DNA from: Bifidobacterium platyrrhinorum
GTDB lineage: Bacteria; Actinomycetota; Actinomycetes; Actinomycetales; Bifidobacteriaceae
Assembly: GCF_010667645.1 (NCBI RefSeq)
Contig: NZ_WHZV01000007.1
Location: 36,238 to 100,237, forward strand
DNA: 64,000 nucleotides
Direction of reading: 5' to 3'
Every line of letters starts with the position of its first letter. Within the stretch, counting starts at the first letter, position 1. Under the pieces are notes generated by a model. It did not search any database. It was not told the DNA's origin and worked only from the letters and a program-made list of their open reading frames with translations. The position numbers and the translations under genes were made by a program. Shown piece by piece: positions 48,794 to 57,844 of this stretch.

Positions 48794-50284
48794 GTGTCCA
48801 CCACGTTCCATTCCACCCGCTCCACCACCGATTCGCTGACCGCCAAGCAGGCGATCCGCAAGGGCATCGCCGACGACGGCGGCCTGTTCGTCTCCGACCA
48901 GCTGGGTTCCGCGAAGGTCGGGATCGGCGATCTGGCCGGCAAGTCCTATCAGGAGATCGCGCGCCGCGTGCTGGGCGCGCTGCTGCCCGATTTCACGGCC
49001 GAGGAGCTGGGCGCGTGCATCGACGCCGCATACGGCGAGCAGTGGTCGGACGACCGCATCACGCCGCTGAAGCCGCTCGGCGACGATTTCATCCTCGAAC
49101 TGTTCAACGGCCCGACCTCCGCGTTCAAGGACGTGGCCCTGCAGATCCTGCCGCGGTTCATGGCACGCACCACGCCGGCCGACGGCGACGCCAACGAGAG
49201 GATCATGATCCTCACCGCCACCTCCGGCGACACGGGCAAGGCGGCGCTGGCCGGCTTCGCCGACGCCCCGGGCACCGCGATCACCGTCTTCTACCCGGAG
49301 GGCAAGGTGAGCCAGGTGCAGGAGCTGCAGATGACCACGCAGACCGGCTCGAACGTGAACGTGGCCGCCGTGGAGGGCAACTTCGACGACGCGCAGTCCG
49401 CCGTCAAGCGCATCTTCGGCGACAAGGAGCTCGCCGCGAGGCTCGCCGGCGACTCGCATGTGGCGCTCTCCTCCGCGAACTCGATCAACGTGGGCCGTCT
49501 CGTGCCGCAGGTCGTCTACTACTTCTCCGCGTACGCGCAGCTGCTCGAACGGCAGGTCATCAACGTGGGCGACGAGGTCGAGTTCGTCGTGCCGACCGGC
49601 AACTTCGGCGACATCCTCGCCGGCTACTACGCGAAGCTGCTCGGCCTGCCGGTCAAGCATCTCGTGGTCGCGAGCGATAAGAACAACGTGCTGTTCGACT
49701 TCCTCACCACCGGCACGTACAACCGCCAGCGCCCGTTCTTCCAGACGATCAGCCCGTCGATGGACATCCTCATCTCCTCGAACCTGGAGCGTATGCTCTA
49801 CTACCTGTCCGATGGCGACACGCGCCTCATCTCGATGCTGATGAACGATCTCAAGAACTGGGGCACGTACGAGATCCCGGAGCCGCTGCTCGCCAAGATC
49901 CGCCGGCTGTTCGGCTGCGGCTGGGCGGACGAGGACCAGGTGCGCGCGATGATCGCCGACTGCTGGGAGAGGAACCGCTACGTCATCGACCCGCACACCG
50001 CGTGCGCGTACTTCGTCGCGCAGCAGATGCCGCGCGACCCGCTGACCCCGCGCGTGATCCTCGCGACCGCGAGCCCGTACAAGTTCCCGCGCGTGGTGAA
50101 CGAGTCCCTCGGCTTCGACGCGACCGGCACCGACTTCGAATGCATGGACGTGCTCGCGCGTGAGACCGGCACGACCGCCCCTGCCGCGCTGCGAGGCCTC
50201 GAGACCGCCGACGTGCGTTTCGACACGGTCGTCCCGATCGACGGCATGGAGGCGTTCGTCGAGCAGGCCGCCAAGACGCTGTAA
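48794..50284 (+). CDS. thrC: Threonine synthase
   Basis: A 496-residue threonine synthase of the longer form. The PLP lysine lies in FNGPTSAFKDVALQ, with the phosphate-binding loop TATSGDTGKAAL and EFVVPTGNFGDILAGYYAK. It converts O-phosphohomoserine to threonine. The start is GTG 48794 after AAGGATC. It is monocistronic, with a clear terminator downstream. Confidence 0.96.
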   Translation: MSTTFHSTRSTTDSLTAKQAIRKGIADDGGLFVSDQLGSAKVGIGDLAGKSYQEIARRVLGALLPDFTAEELGACIDAAYGEQWSDDRITPLKPLGDDFILELFNGPTSAFKDVALQILPRFMARTTPADGDANERIMILTATSGDTGKAALAGFADAPGTAITVFYPEGKVSQVQELQMTTQTGSNVNVAAVEGNFDDAQSAVKRIFGDKELAARLAGDSHVALSSANSINVGRLVPQVVYYFSAYAQLLERQVINVGDEVEFVVPTGNFGDILAGYYAKLLGLPVKHLVVASDKNNVLFDFLTTGTYNRQRPFFQTISPSMDILISSNLERMLYYLSDGDTRLISMLMNDLKNWGTYEIPEPLLAKIRRLFGCGWADEDQVRAMIADCWERNRYVIDPHTACAYFVAQQMPRDPLTPRVILATASPYKFPRVVNESLGFDATGTDFECMDVLARETGTTAPAALRGLETADVRFDTVVPIDGMEAFVEQAAKTL

Positions 50285-50315
50285 TCGCGCTTCGCGATTC
50301 CCCTCGACTACGACG

Positions 50316-50354
50316 ATCCCCCTCAGCCCACGCCAGACTGAGGGGGATTTCCTT
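50316..50354 (+). terminator. Terminator of thrC
   Basis: ATCCCCCTCAG (50316-50326) is complementary to CTGAGGGGGAT (50338-50348), followed by TTCCTT. Confidence 0.75.
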
Positions 50355-50408
50355 ACAGCCAGGCAAACGCGATTGGCACGCCGGCGATGACGACGAGCAG
50401 CGTGGAGA

Positions 50409-51170
50409 TTACAGTTCCCGCGCGGACCACAGCCTCACGGACAGATGATGGGACACGGCGAGCGCGATCGCGGCGACCAGCCACAGGAGCGCCCATCCGG
50501 GGACCGGCATCGCGGGATGCATGCCGATCACGCGCATCCGCACCCCGTCCGGAATCAGGTGCAGGATGATGACCGCCGCGAAGAACAGCGCCATGCCGCC
50601 CCTGACCATCCGGTGGTATGCGGTCAGCCAGTCGTCGCTCGCGTAGAACACGGGAAGCTGGATGGCCGCCAGCATCGGGAACAGCGCCGCGGCGTAGGGC
50701 ACGACCCACAATCCGCCCGCGTCAAGACCGAACGCGGCGATGGCGATGGCGACCTCGGCGCCGATCTGCACGAGACAGACGCCGAACACCATCATCGCCG
50801 ACAGGTAGCGCGCATCGACCTGCGTGCGCCGGGAGACCGGCATGACGCCGATCATCCGGCTTTCGAGCGCGCCGCCGTTCCACCGGAAGAACATCCCCAC
50901 CAGCATGCCGCAGTACAGCATGGTCAGGAAGGCCATCATCGCGACCGCCACGGCGGACAGGGCGGGCGATTCGAGGTTCTGCCCGAACAGGCACAACGGC
51001 AGCGGCAGCAGGAACATGACGGAGGCCGCCACCGCGGAGTTGCCGCAGATCGCCGCGAAGTCCATGCGCAACGCCGTCATCATGGCCCGTCGCCGGGCGG
51101 CGCGGCGCAGGTCCTTCGGGGACCCCGCGGGCTTCACAGGCGTCGCATGACGCATCACAGCCGACGTCAT
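50409..51170 (-). CDS. ABC-2 type membrane subunit
   Basis: A 253-residue integral membrane protein with six hydrophobic helices (first near residues 45-65). It resembles the neighbouring permease in layout: the stretch VMPVSRRTQVDARYL after helix 2 matches LMPVTRRRQVAARYL there, so the two are diverged paralogues. ATG 51170 shares one base with the upstream stop. The partner of the ABC ATPase in the same operon; substrate unknown. Confidence 0.82.
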   Translation of the reverse strand: MTSAVMRHATPVKPAGSPKDLRRAARRRAMMTALRMDFAAICGNSAVAASVMFLLPLPLCLFGQNLESPALSAVAVAMMAFLTMLYCGMLVGMFFRWNGGALESRMIGVMPVSRRTQVDARYLSAMMVFGVCLVQIGAEVAIAIAAFGLDAGGLWVVPYAAALFPMLAAIQLPVFYASDDWLTAYHRMVRGGMALFFAAVIILHLIPDGVRMRVIGMHPAMPVPGWALLWLVAAIALAVSHHLSVRLWSAREL

Positions 51171-51952
51171 CACAGCTCCCTCCCTTCGTAGATGCGCACC
51201 GACAGACGGTACGAGACGGCGAGCGCGATCAGTGAGCACAGGACGAACGCGGCCGCCGACGCCCCCGGATGGCCCGCCAGCATGGCGACGGCGTCGTTGA
51301 AGGCGCCGACGAACCCGCCGAGCGCGTCGGACGGCGTCGTGCGCATGGCGGCGGTGAACGACCCCATGCTTACGATGAAGCCGATCAGCGCGGACGCGGC
51401 GAACCAGAGGAGCGCCTTCCGCGTCGAGAACCGATACAGCAGCGGGCAGAGCAGAGCCTGCGTGACGAGGTACTGTCCGGCCGTCACCGCCACGGACGAG
51501 GGGATCGACGCGACGTCGGCCATGCCGAACGCGACCTGCACGGCGGCGGCCAGCAGCCAGGAGACGATCACGAGCGCGGTGCAGGTGAGCACGAGCAGAT
51601 ACCGCGCCGCGACCTGCCTGCGCCGGGTCACGGGCATCAGTCCGGCGAGCCGTGCGGCGCCGTTCTGCTGCTCGTACATGAAGGCGTACATCGGAACGAT
51701 CATGTACATCCACACGGACGCGCCGGACACGGCGGCATAGGCGGCCCCGCCCCCATCGGGGCGGGCATCGCCGCCCGCCGCCGTGATGAGGAGGACGAAC
51801 CCGGGCAGGAGCGCCACGACGGAGGGGACGAACAGCCTTCCCGGCGACGAGATCCTGCACCAGTCCATGCGGTAGGCGCGGAGGATGGATTTCCACGCCG
51901 TCCGCGAACGTGCGGCCACGGCCGGGCCGCGTACGGGGGACCCGCCCATCAT
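51170..51952 (-). CDS. ABC-2 type membrane subunit, paralogue
   Basis: A 260-residue membrane protein with six helices. The motif LMPVTRRRQVAARYLL and the general layout resemble YtrC/D- or Bcr-type ABC-2 permeases. ATG 51952 overlaps the ATPase stop (ATGA) with AAAGGGG upstream. With its paralogue it would form a heterodimeric channel, but the ATPase reading frame is broken, so the exporter may be non-functional. Confidence 0.82.
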   Translation of the reverse strand: MMGGSPVRGPAVAARSRTAWKSILRAYRMDWCRISSPGRLFVPSVVALLPGFVLLITAAGGDARPDGGGAAYAAVSGASVWMYMIVPMYAFMYEQQNGAARLAGLMPVTRRRQVAARYLLVLTCTALVIVSWLLAAAVQVAFGMADVASIPSSVAVTAGQYLVTQALLCPLLYRFSTRKALLWFAASALIGFIVSMGSFTAAMRTTPSDALGGFVGAFNDAVAMLAGHPGASAAAFVLCSLIALAVSYRLSVRIYEGREL

Positions 51953-52862
51953 GCACCCCTTTCGCCGTCCGCCGCGGCGGCACCGGGCGCGTTGGTCAGT
52001 CGGATGATGTCGTCGATGGACGCGGGTTCGACGTCGAGGCCGGAAACGCGCGCCGCGTCCCCGGTGCGCACGAGCGCGTCGAAACCGGTGGCGTAGCGGT
52101 GCACCCCCGCCGCCACGGGCGCGACGGCCGCCAGGTCGTCCGGGCCGCCTTTGACGATGCGGAACGATTCGGTGAATTCGTCCTTCGGACCGGTGTAGCG
52201 GAGTCGCCCGCCGGTGATGTAGGTGATGAAATCGGCGGCGCGTTCCAGGTCGGAGGTGATGTGCGTGGAGAACAGCACGCTGCGCGTCCCGTCCGCGATG
52301 TAGTCCTGCAGGAGGTCCATGAGGTCGTCGCGGGCGAGTACGTCGAGGCCGCTGGTGGGCTCGTCGAGGATGAGCAGTTTCGCGTCGTGGCTGAGCGCGA
52401 CGGCGAGCATGAGTTTCATCTGCATGCCGCGCGACAGCTCCTTGACCTGCCGTTTGCGCGCGAGGCCGAAGCGTTCCAGATACGCGTCGAACGTGGCGTG
52501 GTCCCACGTGGGGTACATGGGCGCCATGGCCCTCTCCACCGTGTCCACCGTCCATGCGTCGATGAAATAGCTGTAGTCGAAGACCACGCCGAGGTTTCCT
52601 TGACCTCTTCCTCGTCGGCGATGTTGTCGAGGCCGAACACGTGGATCTCGCCGGCGTCGCGGCGGATCATGTTGAGGACGAGCTTGATGAGCGTGGATTT
52701 GCCGGCGCCGTTCGGGCCGATGAGGCCCATGATGTATCCGGCCGGCAGGTCGAAGGTCACGTCGTCGAGCGTGAAGCCGGAATCGTAGCGTTTGGTCGCT
52801 CCGGTGACGGACAACGCCGGCGGCACGGCGGCGGACGCGGCCGGGACTCGTGCGATGGTCAT
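51949..52862 (-). pseudogene. ABC transporter ATP-binding protein, frameshifted
   Basis: Two overlapping frames give one complete ATPase of about 304 residues. The first (from 52862) holds the N-terminus, Walker A GLIGPNGAGKSTLIKL and runs to EEEVKET. The second (ending at 51949) resumes with GVVFDYSYFIDAW and holds the signature LSRGMQMKLML, Walker B LLILDEPTSG and the H-loop. The break is at 52594-52596, in a short A-run on the coding strand, where one missing A explains the shift. Either a real mutation or a sequencing error in a homopolymer. It overlaps the GntR gene at its start (ATGA). Confidence 0.85.
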
Positions 52863-53257
52863 GATGATGCCCCCTTCCGGGACTGTCGCCTGCGGTATTC
52901 CTCCGCGAGCATCTCCCCCAGCTCGCCCTCCGTGACGCCGGCGGCCTCGGCGGCGCGGACCGCCTCGGCGAGCGCGCCGCGGACCTGGTTCTCGAGCTGG
53001 CGTCTCATCAGCTCGTTGCCCTTGTCCATCACGAACGTGCCCTTGCCCTGGATGTTCTGCACCACGCCCTCGTCGGCCAGCTCGTTGTACGCCCTGGTGA
53101 CGGTGAGGACCGAGATGCGCAGCTCCCTGGCGAGCTTGCGCAGCGAGGGCAGCGCCTCGCCGGCCTTGAGTTCGCCGTCGAGCACGGCGGCGCGGATCTG
53201 GGTCTTGATCTGCTCGTAGATGGGCTCGCCGGACACGGATGAGATGATCAGCTTCAT
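52859..53257 (-). CDS. GntR family regulator, YtrA subfamily
   Basis: A 132-residue regulator. The winged helix occupies about residues 5-75 (PSLRKLARELRISVLTVTRAYNEL) with no large ligand domain, only a short helical tail, which is the YtrA type usually found in front of ABC transporter genes. ATG 53257 follows AAGGGGG. It heads the ABC operon and likely represses it through the inverted repeat just upstream. Confidence 0.9.
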   Translation of the reverse strand: MKLIISSVSGEPIYEQIKTQIRAAVLDGELKAGEALPSLRKLARELRISVLTVTRAYNELADEGVVQNIQGKGTFVMDKGNELMRRQLENQVRGALAEAVRAAEAAGVTEGELGEMLAEEYRRRQSRKGASS

Positions 53258-53311
53258 CCGCGCCCCCTTTCCATGGGTCCTATGGTCGCCCGTCACGCCA
53301 CAGCTGTTTAA

Positions 53312-53335
53312 CTGTTATATAGAACTGTATAACAG
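53312..53335. promoter_or_regulatory. Inverted-repeat operator of the GntR-ABC operon
   Basis: CTGTTATA (53312-53319) and TATAACAG (53328-53335) form a perfect 8-bp inverted repeat with an 8-bp gap, in an AT-rich island 55 bases upstream of the regulator start. It overlaps -10-like sequence. Confidence 0.6.
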
Positions 53336-53438
53336 ATAGTCCGGGGAAACGCCGCACGGCGAATCGTGTGAATAGCCGGTTAACACCGCCACGTCATCGA
53401 AAACCCCATGCCTACAATGACGCGTGAAGGGAGCAATC

Positions 53439-54059
53439 ATGCCAAACGACGCCGTTACCTTGCGCAGGACCGAACCATCCGATTATCCGCTCTTCGCCCG
53501 ATGGTGGAACAGCCCGTCCGTTGCGGAAAACTGCAGAAAGACCCCGGACCGGATCCCCACGGCCGACGCGGAACGCCTGTTCCACGAATGGAGCGACACC
53601 GACGACGACACCCGGTTCGGACGCACGGTGCTCGACCCGTTCGGCGACCCCGTCGGCTTCGTCTCCGCTTGGGACGGCGGCGACCCGGACCGCGACCCCA
53701 CGATGTCGGTGCTCATCGGCCCGTACTACCAGGCCCGCGGCTTCGGCAACCAGGCCATGAAGCTCGGCATCGCGCTCGCCGCCAAACAGCTCAAGGCGAA
53801 AAGCATCACCGTCAAGGTGTGGTCGTTCAACCTGCGCGCCCGCCATATGGTCGAATCCCTCGGCTTCACGGAGGTCGACCGCAAGGAAGGCGTCGTGGAG
53901 CGTGACGGACGCGCCTTCGGCGAAGTGACCTACCGGGCGCCGATCGCACGCCTCACCGGCCGCATCACCGCCGAAGCCGCCGAACGCGAGGAGGGCGAAC
54001 GCCTCGAGGCGCAGCGTTTCGCCGCCGAACGTCCCTCCGACCTGCTGCCGGTGCGCTAA
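53439..54059 (+). CDS. GNAT acetyltransferase, RimJ/RimL-like
   Basis: A 206-residue GNAT protein. It has VTLRRTEPSDYPLFARWWNS at the start, the acetyl-CoA motif MSVLIGPYYQARGFGNQAMK and NLRARHMVESLGF near the end, then a charged helical tail. The layout fits RimL-type enzymes that acetylate protein N-termini or small molecules. ATG 53439 has GAAGGGAG upstream. A TACAAT -10 candidate lies at 53413-53418. Confidence 0.87.
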   Translation: MPNDAVTLRRTEPSDYPLFARWWNSPSVAENCRKTPDRIPTADAERLFHEWSDTDDDTRFGRTVLDPFGDPVGFVSAWDGGDPDRDPTMSVLIGPYYQARGFGNQAMKLGIALAAKQLKAKSITVKVWSFNLRARHMVESLGFTEVDRKEGVVERDGRAFGEVTYRAPIARLTGRITAEAAEREEGERLEAQRFAAERPSDLLPVR

Positions 54060-54072
54060 GCCCCGCAATCCC

Positions 54073-54120
54073 ACGGGCGGGTGCGCCACTCCGCTGCCGG
54101 CGGATGGCGCACCCGCCCGT
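54073..54120. terminator. Bidirectional terminator, 16-bp stem
   Basis: Arms 54073-54088 and 54105-54120 are perfectly complementary with a loop that can fold further. It lies between convergent GNAT and HAD genes. Confidence 0.8.
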
Positions 54121-54149
54121 CGTGTATATGCCTACAGGCCCATATATGT

Positions 54150-54803
54150 CTACAGGTCGCGGGGCGCGTCGCGGAAATCGGTGAGGACGCCGTCGGCCTC
54201 GCGCACGATGGCGGGCCAGTCGGCCGCCGACGAGTCGTCGCGCATGGCCCACACGCGCATGCCCGCGGCCTTCGCGGAGCGCACGGCCACGAGCAGGTCC
54301 TCGAACACCGTGCAGTCGCGCGGCTCCACGCCGAGACGGGCCGCCTCCATGAGATAGACGTCCGGCTGCGACTTGCCGGCGCACCCCAGCTCGTCGACCG
54401 AGACGATGTCGTCGAACAGGTCGAACAGCCCCGTGTGCTTCAGCGCCGGCTCGCGCAGGCCCCGCGTCAGGGTGGTGGCCACGCCGAGCCGGACGCCCTC
54501 CGCCTTCAGTTCACGCAGGTACGCCAACGCCCCGGGCTTGGCCTGGACGGCGTGCGCGTACGCCTCGTGCGCCATGGCGTCCCATTCGGCCATGACCTGT
54601 TCCGGCGTCTCCTCGAGGCCGAACCGCGCGATCGTGTAGTCGGCGATCTCGTGGAACTGCATCGGCGCGACAGCGACCGTGTAGTCCGGCGGCACGGGGA
54701 TGCCGCGCCGGCCGAGGAAGTCGATGTCGATCCGCTCCCACACGCCCATCGAGTCGAGGAGCGTGCCGTCAAGGTCGAAGATGGCGGCCTTGCGTGATGT
54801 CAT
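54150..54803 (-). CDS. HAD superfamily hydrolase, beta-phosphoglucomutase-like
   Basis: A 217-residue HAD protein of subfamily IA. Motif I is IFDLDGTLLDS, the helical cap spans about residues 17-85, motif II is GVATTLT, motif III the Lys in GCAGKSQPDVYL and motif IV FEDLLVAVRSAKAAG. It likely acts on a sugar phosphate. Its ATG overlaps the recN stop (ATGA), so it is the last gene of a nadK-recN-HAD operon. Confidence 0.9.
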   Translation of the reverse strand: MTSRKAAIFDLDGTLLDSMGVWERIDIDFLGRRGIPVPPDYTVAVAPMQFHEIADYTIARFGLEETPEQVMAEWDAMAHEAYAHAVQAKPGALAYLRELKAEGVRLGVATTLTRGLREPALKHTGLFDLFDDIVSVDELGCAGKSQPDVYLMEAARLGVEPRDCTVFEDLLVAVRSAKAAGMRVWAMRDDSSAADWPAIVREADGVLTDFRDAPRDL

Positions 54804-56635
54804 AGTTCGCTCTCCTTAAGCAGTTCGCGGGCGTGGTCGAGCGACGCCTCCGATTCGGATCCGGAGAGCATGCGCGCCACCTCGTGGACGCGTTCGGCGT
54901 CCCTCACCTCGGCGACGGTGGTGACGACGCCCAGATCGTCGTCGTCCGCATCCGGCGGTTCCTTGGTGACGACGAACTGCGAGTCCGCCCAGCTGGCCAC
55001 CTGCGCCAGATGCGTGACGACGATGACCTGCGAGCTGCGGGCGAGGCGGGCGAGGCGCCGGCCGAGCTCGACCGCGGCCTTGCCGCCGACGCCGGCGTCG
55101 ACCTCGTCGAAGATGAACGTCATGTCGGCGGGCGCGGAGCTCCGCTCCCCCTCCCCGCCGGCGCCCGCGTGCATGTCCGCGGCGGACAGTTCGAGGGCGA
55201 GCATGAGGCGGCTCAGTTCGCCGCCGGACGCGCTTTTGCCCATCGGCAGCTGCGGCGAGCCTTCGTAGGGGGTGAACAGGAACGCGATGTCGTCGCCGCC
55301 GTTCGCGTCGAGCGCGTCGCCGCCCTCGCGCGACGTGACGCGGATCTCCAGCGACGCGCCGTCCATGGCGAGCGACGTGAGCTCCTCGGTGACGCGCGCG
55401 GCGAGACGCCCGGCCGCCGTGGCGCGCGCCCCGTGCAGCTTCGCGGCGGCGGAGGCGGCCGCCTCGTGCAGCCGGTCGCGCTCGGCCTCGAGTTCGGCGA
55501 GCTTCTCCGGCGAGGCGTCGAGGTCCTCGATGTCGAACGCGGCCTTGTCGCGCCACGCGATCACGTCCTCGACGGATGGACCCCAACGGCGGGTGAGCTC
55601 GTCGAGGTCGTGGATGCGCGCGTTGAGCGCGTCGAGGTCCGCCTCACCGACGTCCTCGCCGAGATGGCCGGACAGGGTGAAGACGATGTCCGCGAGGTCG
55701 GCGTTCACCGATTCGAGGCGATCGGCAAGCTCGTCGAACCCGCCGTCGGCCACGTGGATGGACCGCAGCGCCTGCGCGGCCTGCGTGATGAGGTCCGAGG
55801 CCCCGGTGGCGTCGGCCGGGGTGTCGGTGAGGTCCAATTGCGAGGCGTCGAGCGCGGCGATCGCGCGGGAGACGCCTTCGGCGATGTCGGCCGCGTTCTC
55901 GATGCGGTCGCGTTTCGCCTTGAGTTCCTCCAACTCGCCCGGATGCGGGTCGACCGCGTTGATGCGTTCCACCGACTCGCGCAGGTAATCGGCCTGGGCG
56001 CGCGCGGACGACTCCTGCGCACGCAGGCGTTCCAGACGCGCGTCCATGTCGGCCAGTTCGCGCCATGCGGCGTGGTAGGCGGCCAGTTCGCGTTCGTCGC
56101 CGGCGGCGTGGTCGAGGAAGTCGCGCTGGCGCGACGGCGAGGCGATCCTGAGCTGTTCGGTCTGGCCGTGGATGGTGACGAGTTCGCCCGCGACGGCGGC
56201 GAGCACCGACCGGGGTACCGTCTTGCCGCCCAGCACGGCGCGCGAACGACCGGTGGCGCGCACGGTGCGGGCGAGGAACAGCTCGCCGTCCTCGGGTTCG
56301 ACGCCGGCGCGGCGCGCGATGGCGAGCGCCCCGCCGGACAGCGCCTCGTCGCCGTCGTCCGCGTCGTCCCCATCGGAACCGCCGGCGTCGTCGGACGCCG
56401 CGGAAGCGTCGTCGTCCGCGTCGTCGACGGCGAAGATGCCCTGCGCCCACGCCTCGGAGGCGCCGACGGACACGCGCTTGGCGTTGGCGGGGCCGCCGGA
56501 GATGAGCGACAGGGCGCTCAGCAGCATCGACTTGCCGGCGCCGGTCTCGCCGGTGATGGCGGTCATGCCGGCGGCCGGCGTGATGACCGCGGAACGGATC
56601 GGCCCCAGGTCGCGCAGGGAGAGTTCCTCGAGCAT
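54800..56635 (-). CDS. recN: DNA repair protein RecN
   Basis: A 611-residue SMC-like ATPase. Walker A is ITGETGAGKSMLL near the N-terminus, the coiled-coil arms span about 190-420, the signature is SASGGELSRLMLALE and Walker B TFIFDEVDAGVGGKAAV. It acts in double-strand break repair. An Asp/Ala/Gly-rich acidic insertion at about residues 70-100 is unusual. The ATG at 56635 shares a base with the nadK stop (TGATG). I trimmed a much longer ORF that opens in nadK. Confidence 0.95.
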   Translation of the reverse strand: MLEELSLRDLGPIRSAVITPAAGMTAITGETGAGKSMLLSALSLISGGPANAKRVSVGASEAWAQGIFAVDDADDDASAASDDAGGSDGDDADDGDEALSGGALAIARRAGVEPEDGELFLARTVRATGRSRAVLGGKTVPRSVLAAVAGELVTIHGQTEQLRIASPSRQRDFLDHAAGDERELAAYHAAWRELADMDARLERLRAQESSARAQADYLRESVERINAVDPHPGELEELKAKRDRIENAADIAEGVSRAIAALDASQLDLTDTPADATGASDLITQAAQALRSIHVADGGFDELADRLESVNADLADIVFTLSGHLGEDVGEADLDALNARIHDLDELTRRWGPSVEDVIAWRDKAAFDIEDLDASPEKLAELEAERDRLHEAAASAAAKLHGARATAAGRLAARVTEELTSLAMDGASLEIRVTSREGGDALDANGGDDIAFLFTPYEGSPQLPMGKSASGGELSRLMLALELSAADMHAGAGGEGERSSAPADMTFIFDEVDAGVGGKAAVELGRRLARLARSSQVIVVTHLAQVASWADSQFVVTKEPPDADDDDLGVVTTVAEVRDAERVHEVARMLSGSESEASLDHARELLKESEL

Positions 56636-57627
56636 CAGCGGCGCGCCTCCCCGTCGCCGTCGTGCCGATGCAGGTCGGCGTGGTCCGCGTAGGCGGAACG
56701 GAAGTCGGCGGCCCCCGCCTCGTGCGGGGCACGGTCCGCGGCGCCGTGCGAGGCCTGCTCGCGCCAGCCGACGACCGGCAGGTCGAATTTGGTGACGAGG
56801 CGGTCGGTGAACGGCGCGCCGGAGAGCCGTGCGAGGCGCAGCGTGCCGTGCGAGGCGCGCACGTCGACGCGCGTGCCCTTCGGCAGGGCGCGCTGACGGC
56901 GGCCGTCGCAGCAGATCCAGCCGTCGGACATCGAATCGTCGAGGATGGTGATGGTGAACGTCGAATCGGCGCCGATGACGAGCGGACGCGCGAACAGGGC
57001 GTGCGCGGCGAGCGGCACCAATTGCAGCGCCTTGACGTTCGGCCACATGATCGGCCCTCCCGCGGAGAACGCGTAGGCGGTGGAGCCGGTGGGCGTGGAC
57101 ACGATGACGCCGTCCGCGCCGAACGAGCTCATCTCCACGTCGTCGACGCTGATGGACAGTTCGACCATCTTGCCGCGGTCGGCGCGCTCGAGCGTGATGT
57201 CGTTCAACGCCCAGTTCTCGATGGGTTTCGACGCACCCGGCAGCCACACGTCCACGTGGGCCATCATGCGCTCGTCGATGGAGTAGTCGCGTTCGGCGAT
57301 GCGCCGGAACGCCTCGTCCATCTGGAAGCTTTCGAATTCGGCGAGGAAGCCGACGTGCCCCATGTTGACGCCGAGGATCGGCGTGGCGGTGCAGCGCACG
57401 AGCTCGGCGGCGCGCAGGATCGTGCCGTCGCCGCCCAATACGACGACGATCTCGGTGTCCTCGCCCACGACCGGCGGCTGCACGTCGAACGCGGGCGGCT
57501 CGAGGTTGTCGATGATCGTGACCTCGAAGCCGGCCGCGCGCAGCCTGTCCACCGCCTCGGCGACCACGGTGCCGCTGCGCCTGAGGCGCGTGTGGGTCAC
57601 CACCACCGCATGACGAACACCGGACAT
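56635..57627 (-). CDS. nadK: NAD kinase
   Basis: A 330-residue NAD kinase. The catalytic motif is VVVLGGDGTILRAAE, the substrate motif NDITLERAD and the glycine-rich loop STPTGSTAYAFSAGGP. It makes NADP from NAD. The C-terminal 40 residues are His/Asp/Ala-rich and probably disordered. ATG 57627 follows AAGGGGGAT; the ORF upstream of this is not translated. Start of the nadK-recN-HAD operon. Confidence 0.96.
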   Translation of the reverse strand: MSGVRHAVVVTHTRLRRSGTVVAEAVDRLRAAGFEVTIIDNLEPPAFDVQPPVVGEDTEIVVVLGGDGTILRAAELVRCTATPILGVNMGHVGFLAEFESFQMDEAFRRIAERDYSIDERMMAHVDVWLPGASKPIENWALNDITLERADRGKMVELSISVDDVEMSSFGADGVIVSTPTGSTAYAFSAGGPIMWPNVKALQLVPLAAHALFARPLVIGADSTFTITILDDSMSDGWICCDGRRQRALPKGTRVDVRASHGTLRLARLSGAPFTDRLVTKFDLPVVGWREQASHGAADRAPHEAGAADFRSAYADHADLHRHDGDGEARR

Positions 57628-57844
57628 CGCGATCCCCCTTGGAACGACGTGCGCCATGGCGGCGCGCAGGACACATTGCAGCCCCCATCCTAACCGAATC
57701 GGACCGCCCGCGCGGCATCTCTCCCGCGCCCCCGCCGCGCACTTCTCGCCACGCACGCCTACAATGGCCCACATACGGCCCGATTCGGGGCCGGCCAGGA
57801 GAGAACACGTTAAGGACCCCAAGGTTTCACGAGGAGCGAGGCAC

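Noticed and set aside
52416..52862. Separate small ABC protein of 148 residues
   Set aside because: Its C-terminal third is frame-shifted nonsense; the correct continuation is in the neighbouring frame, so it is half of one gene.
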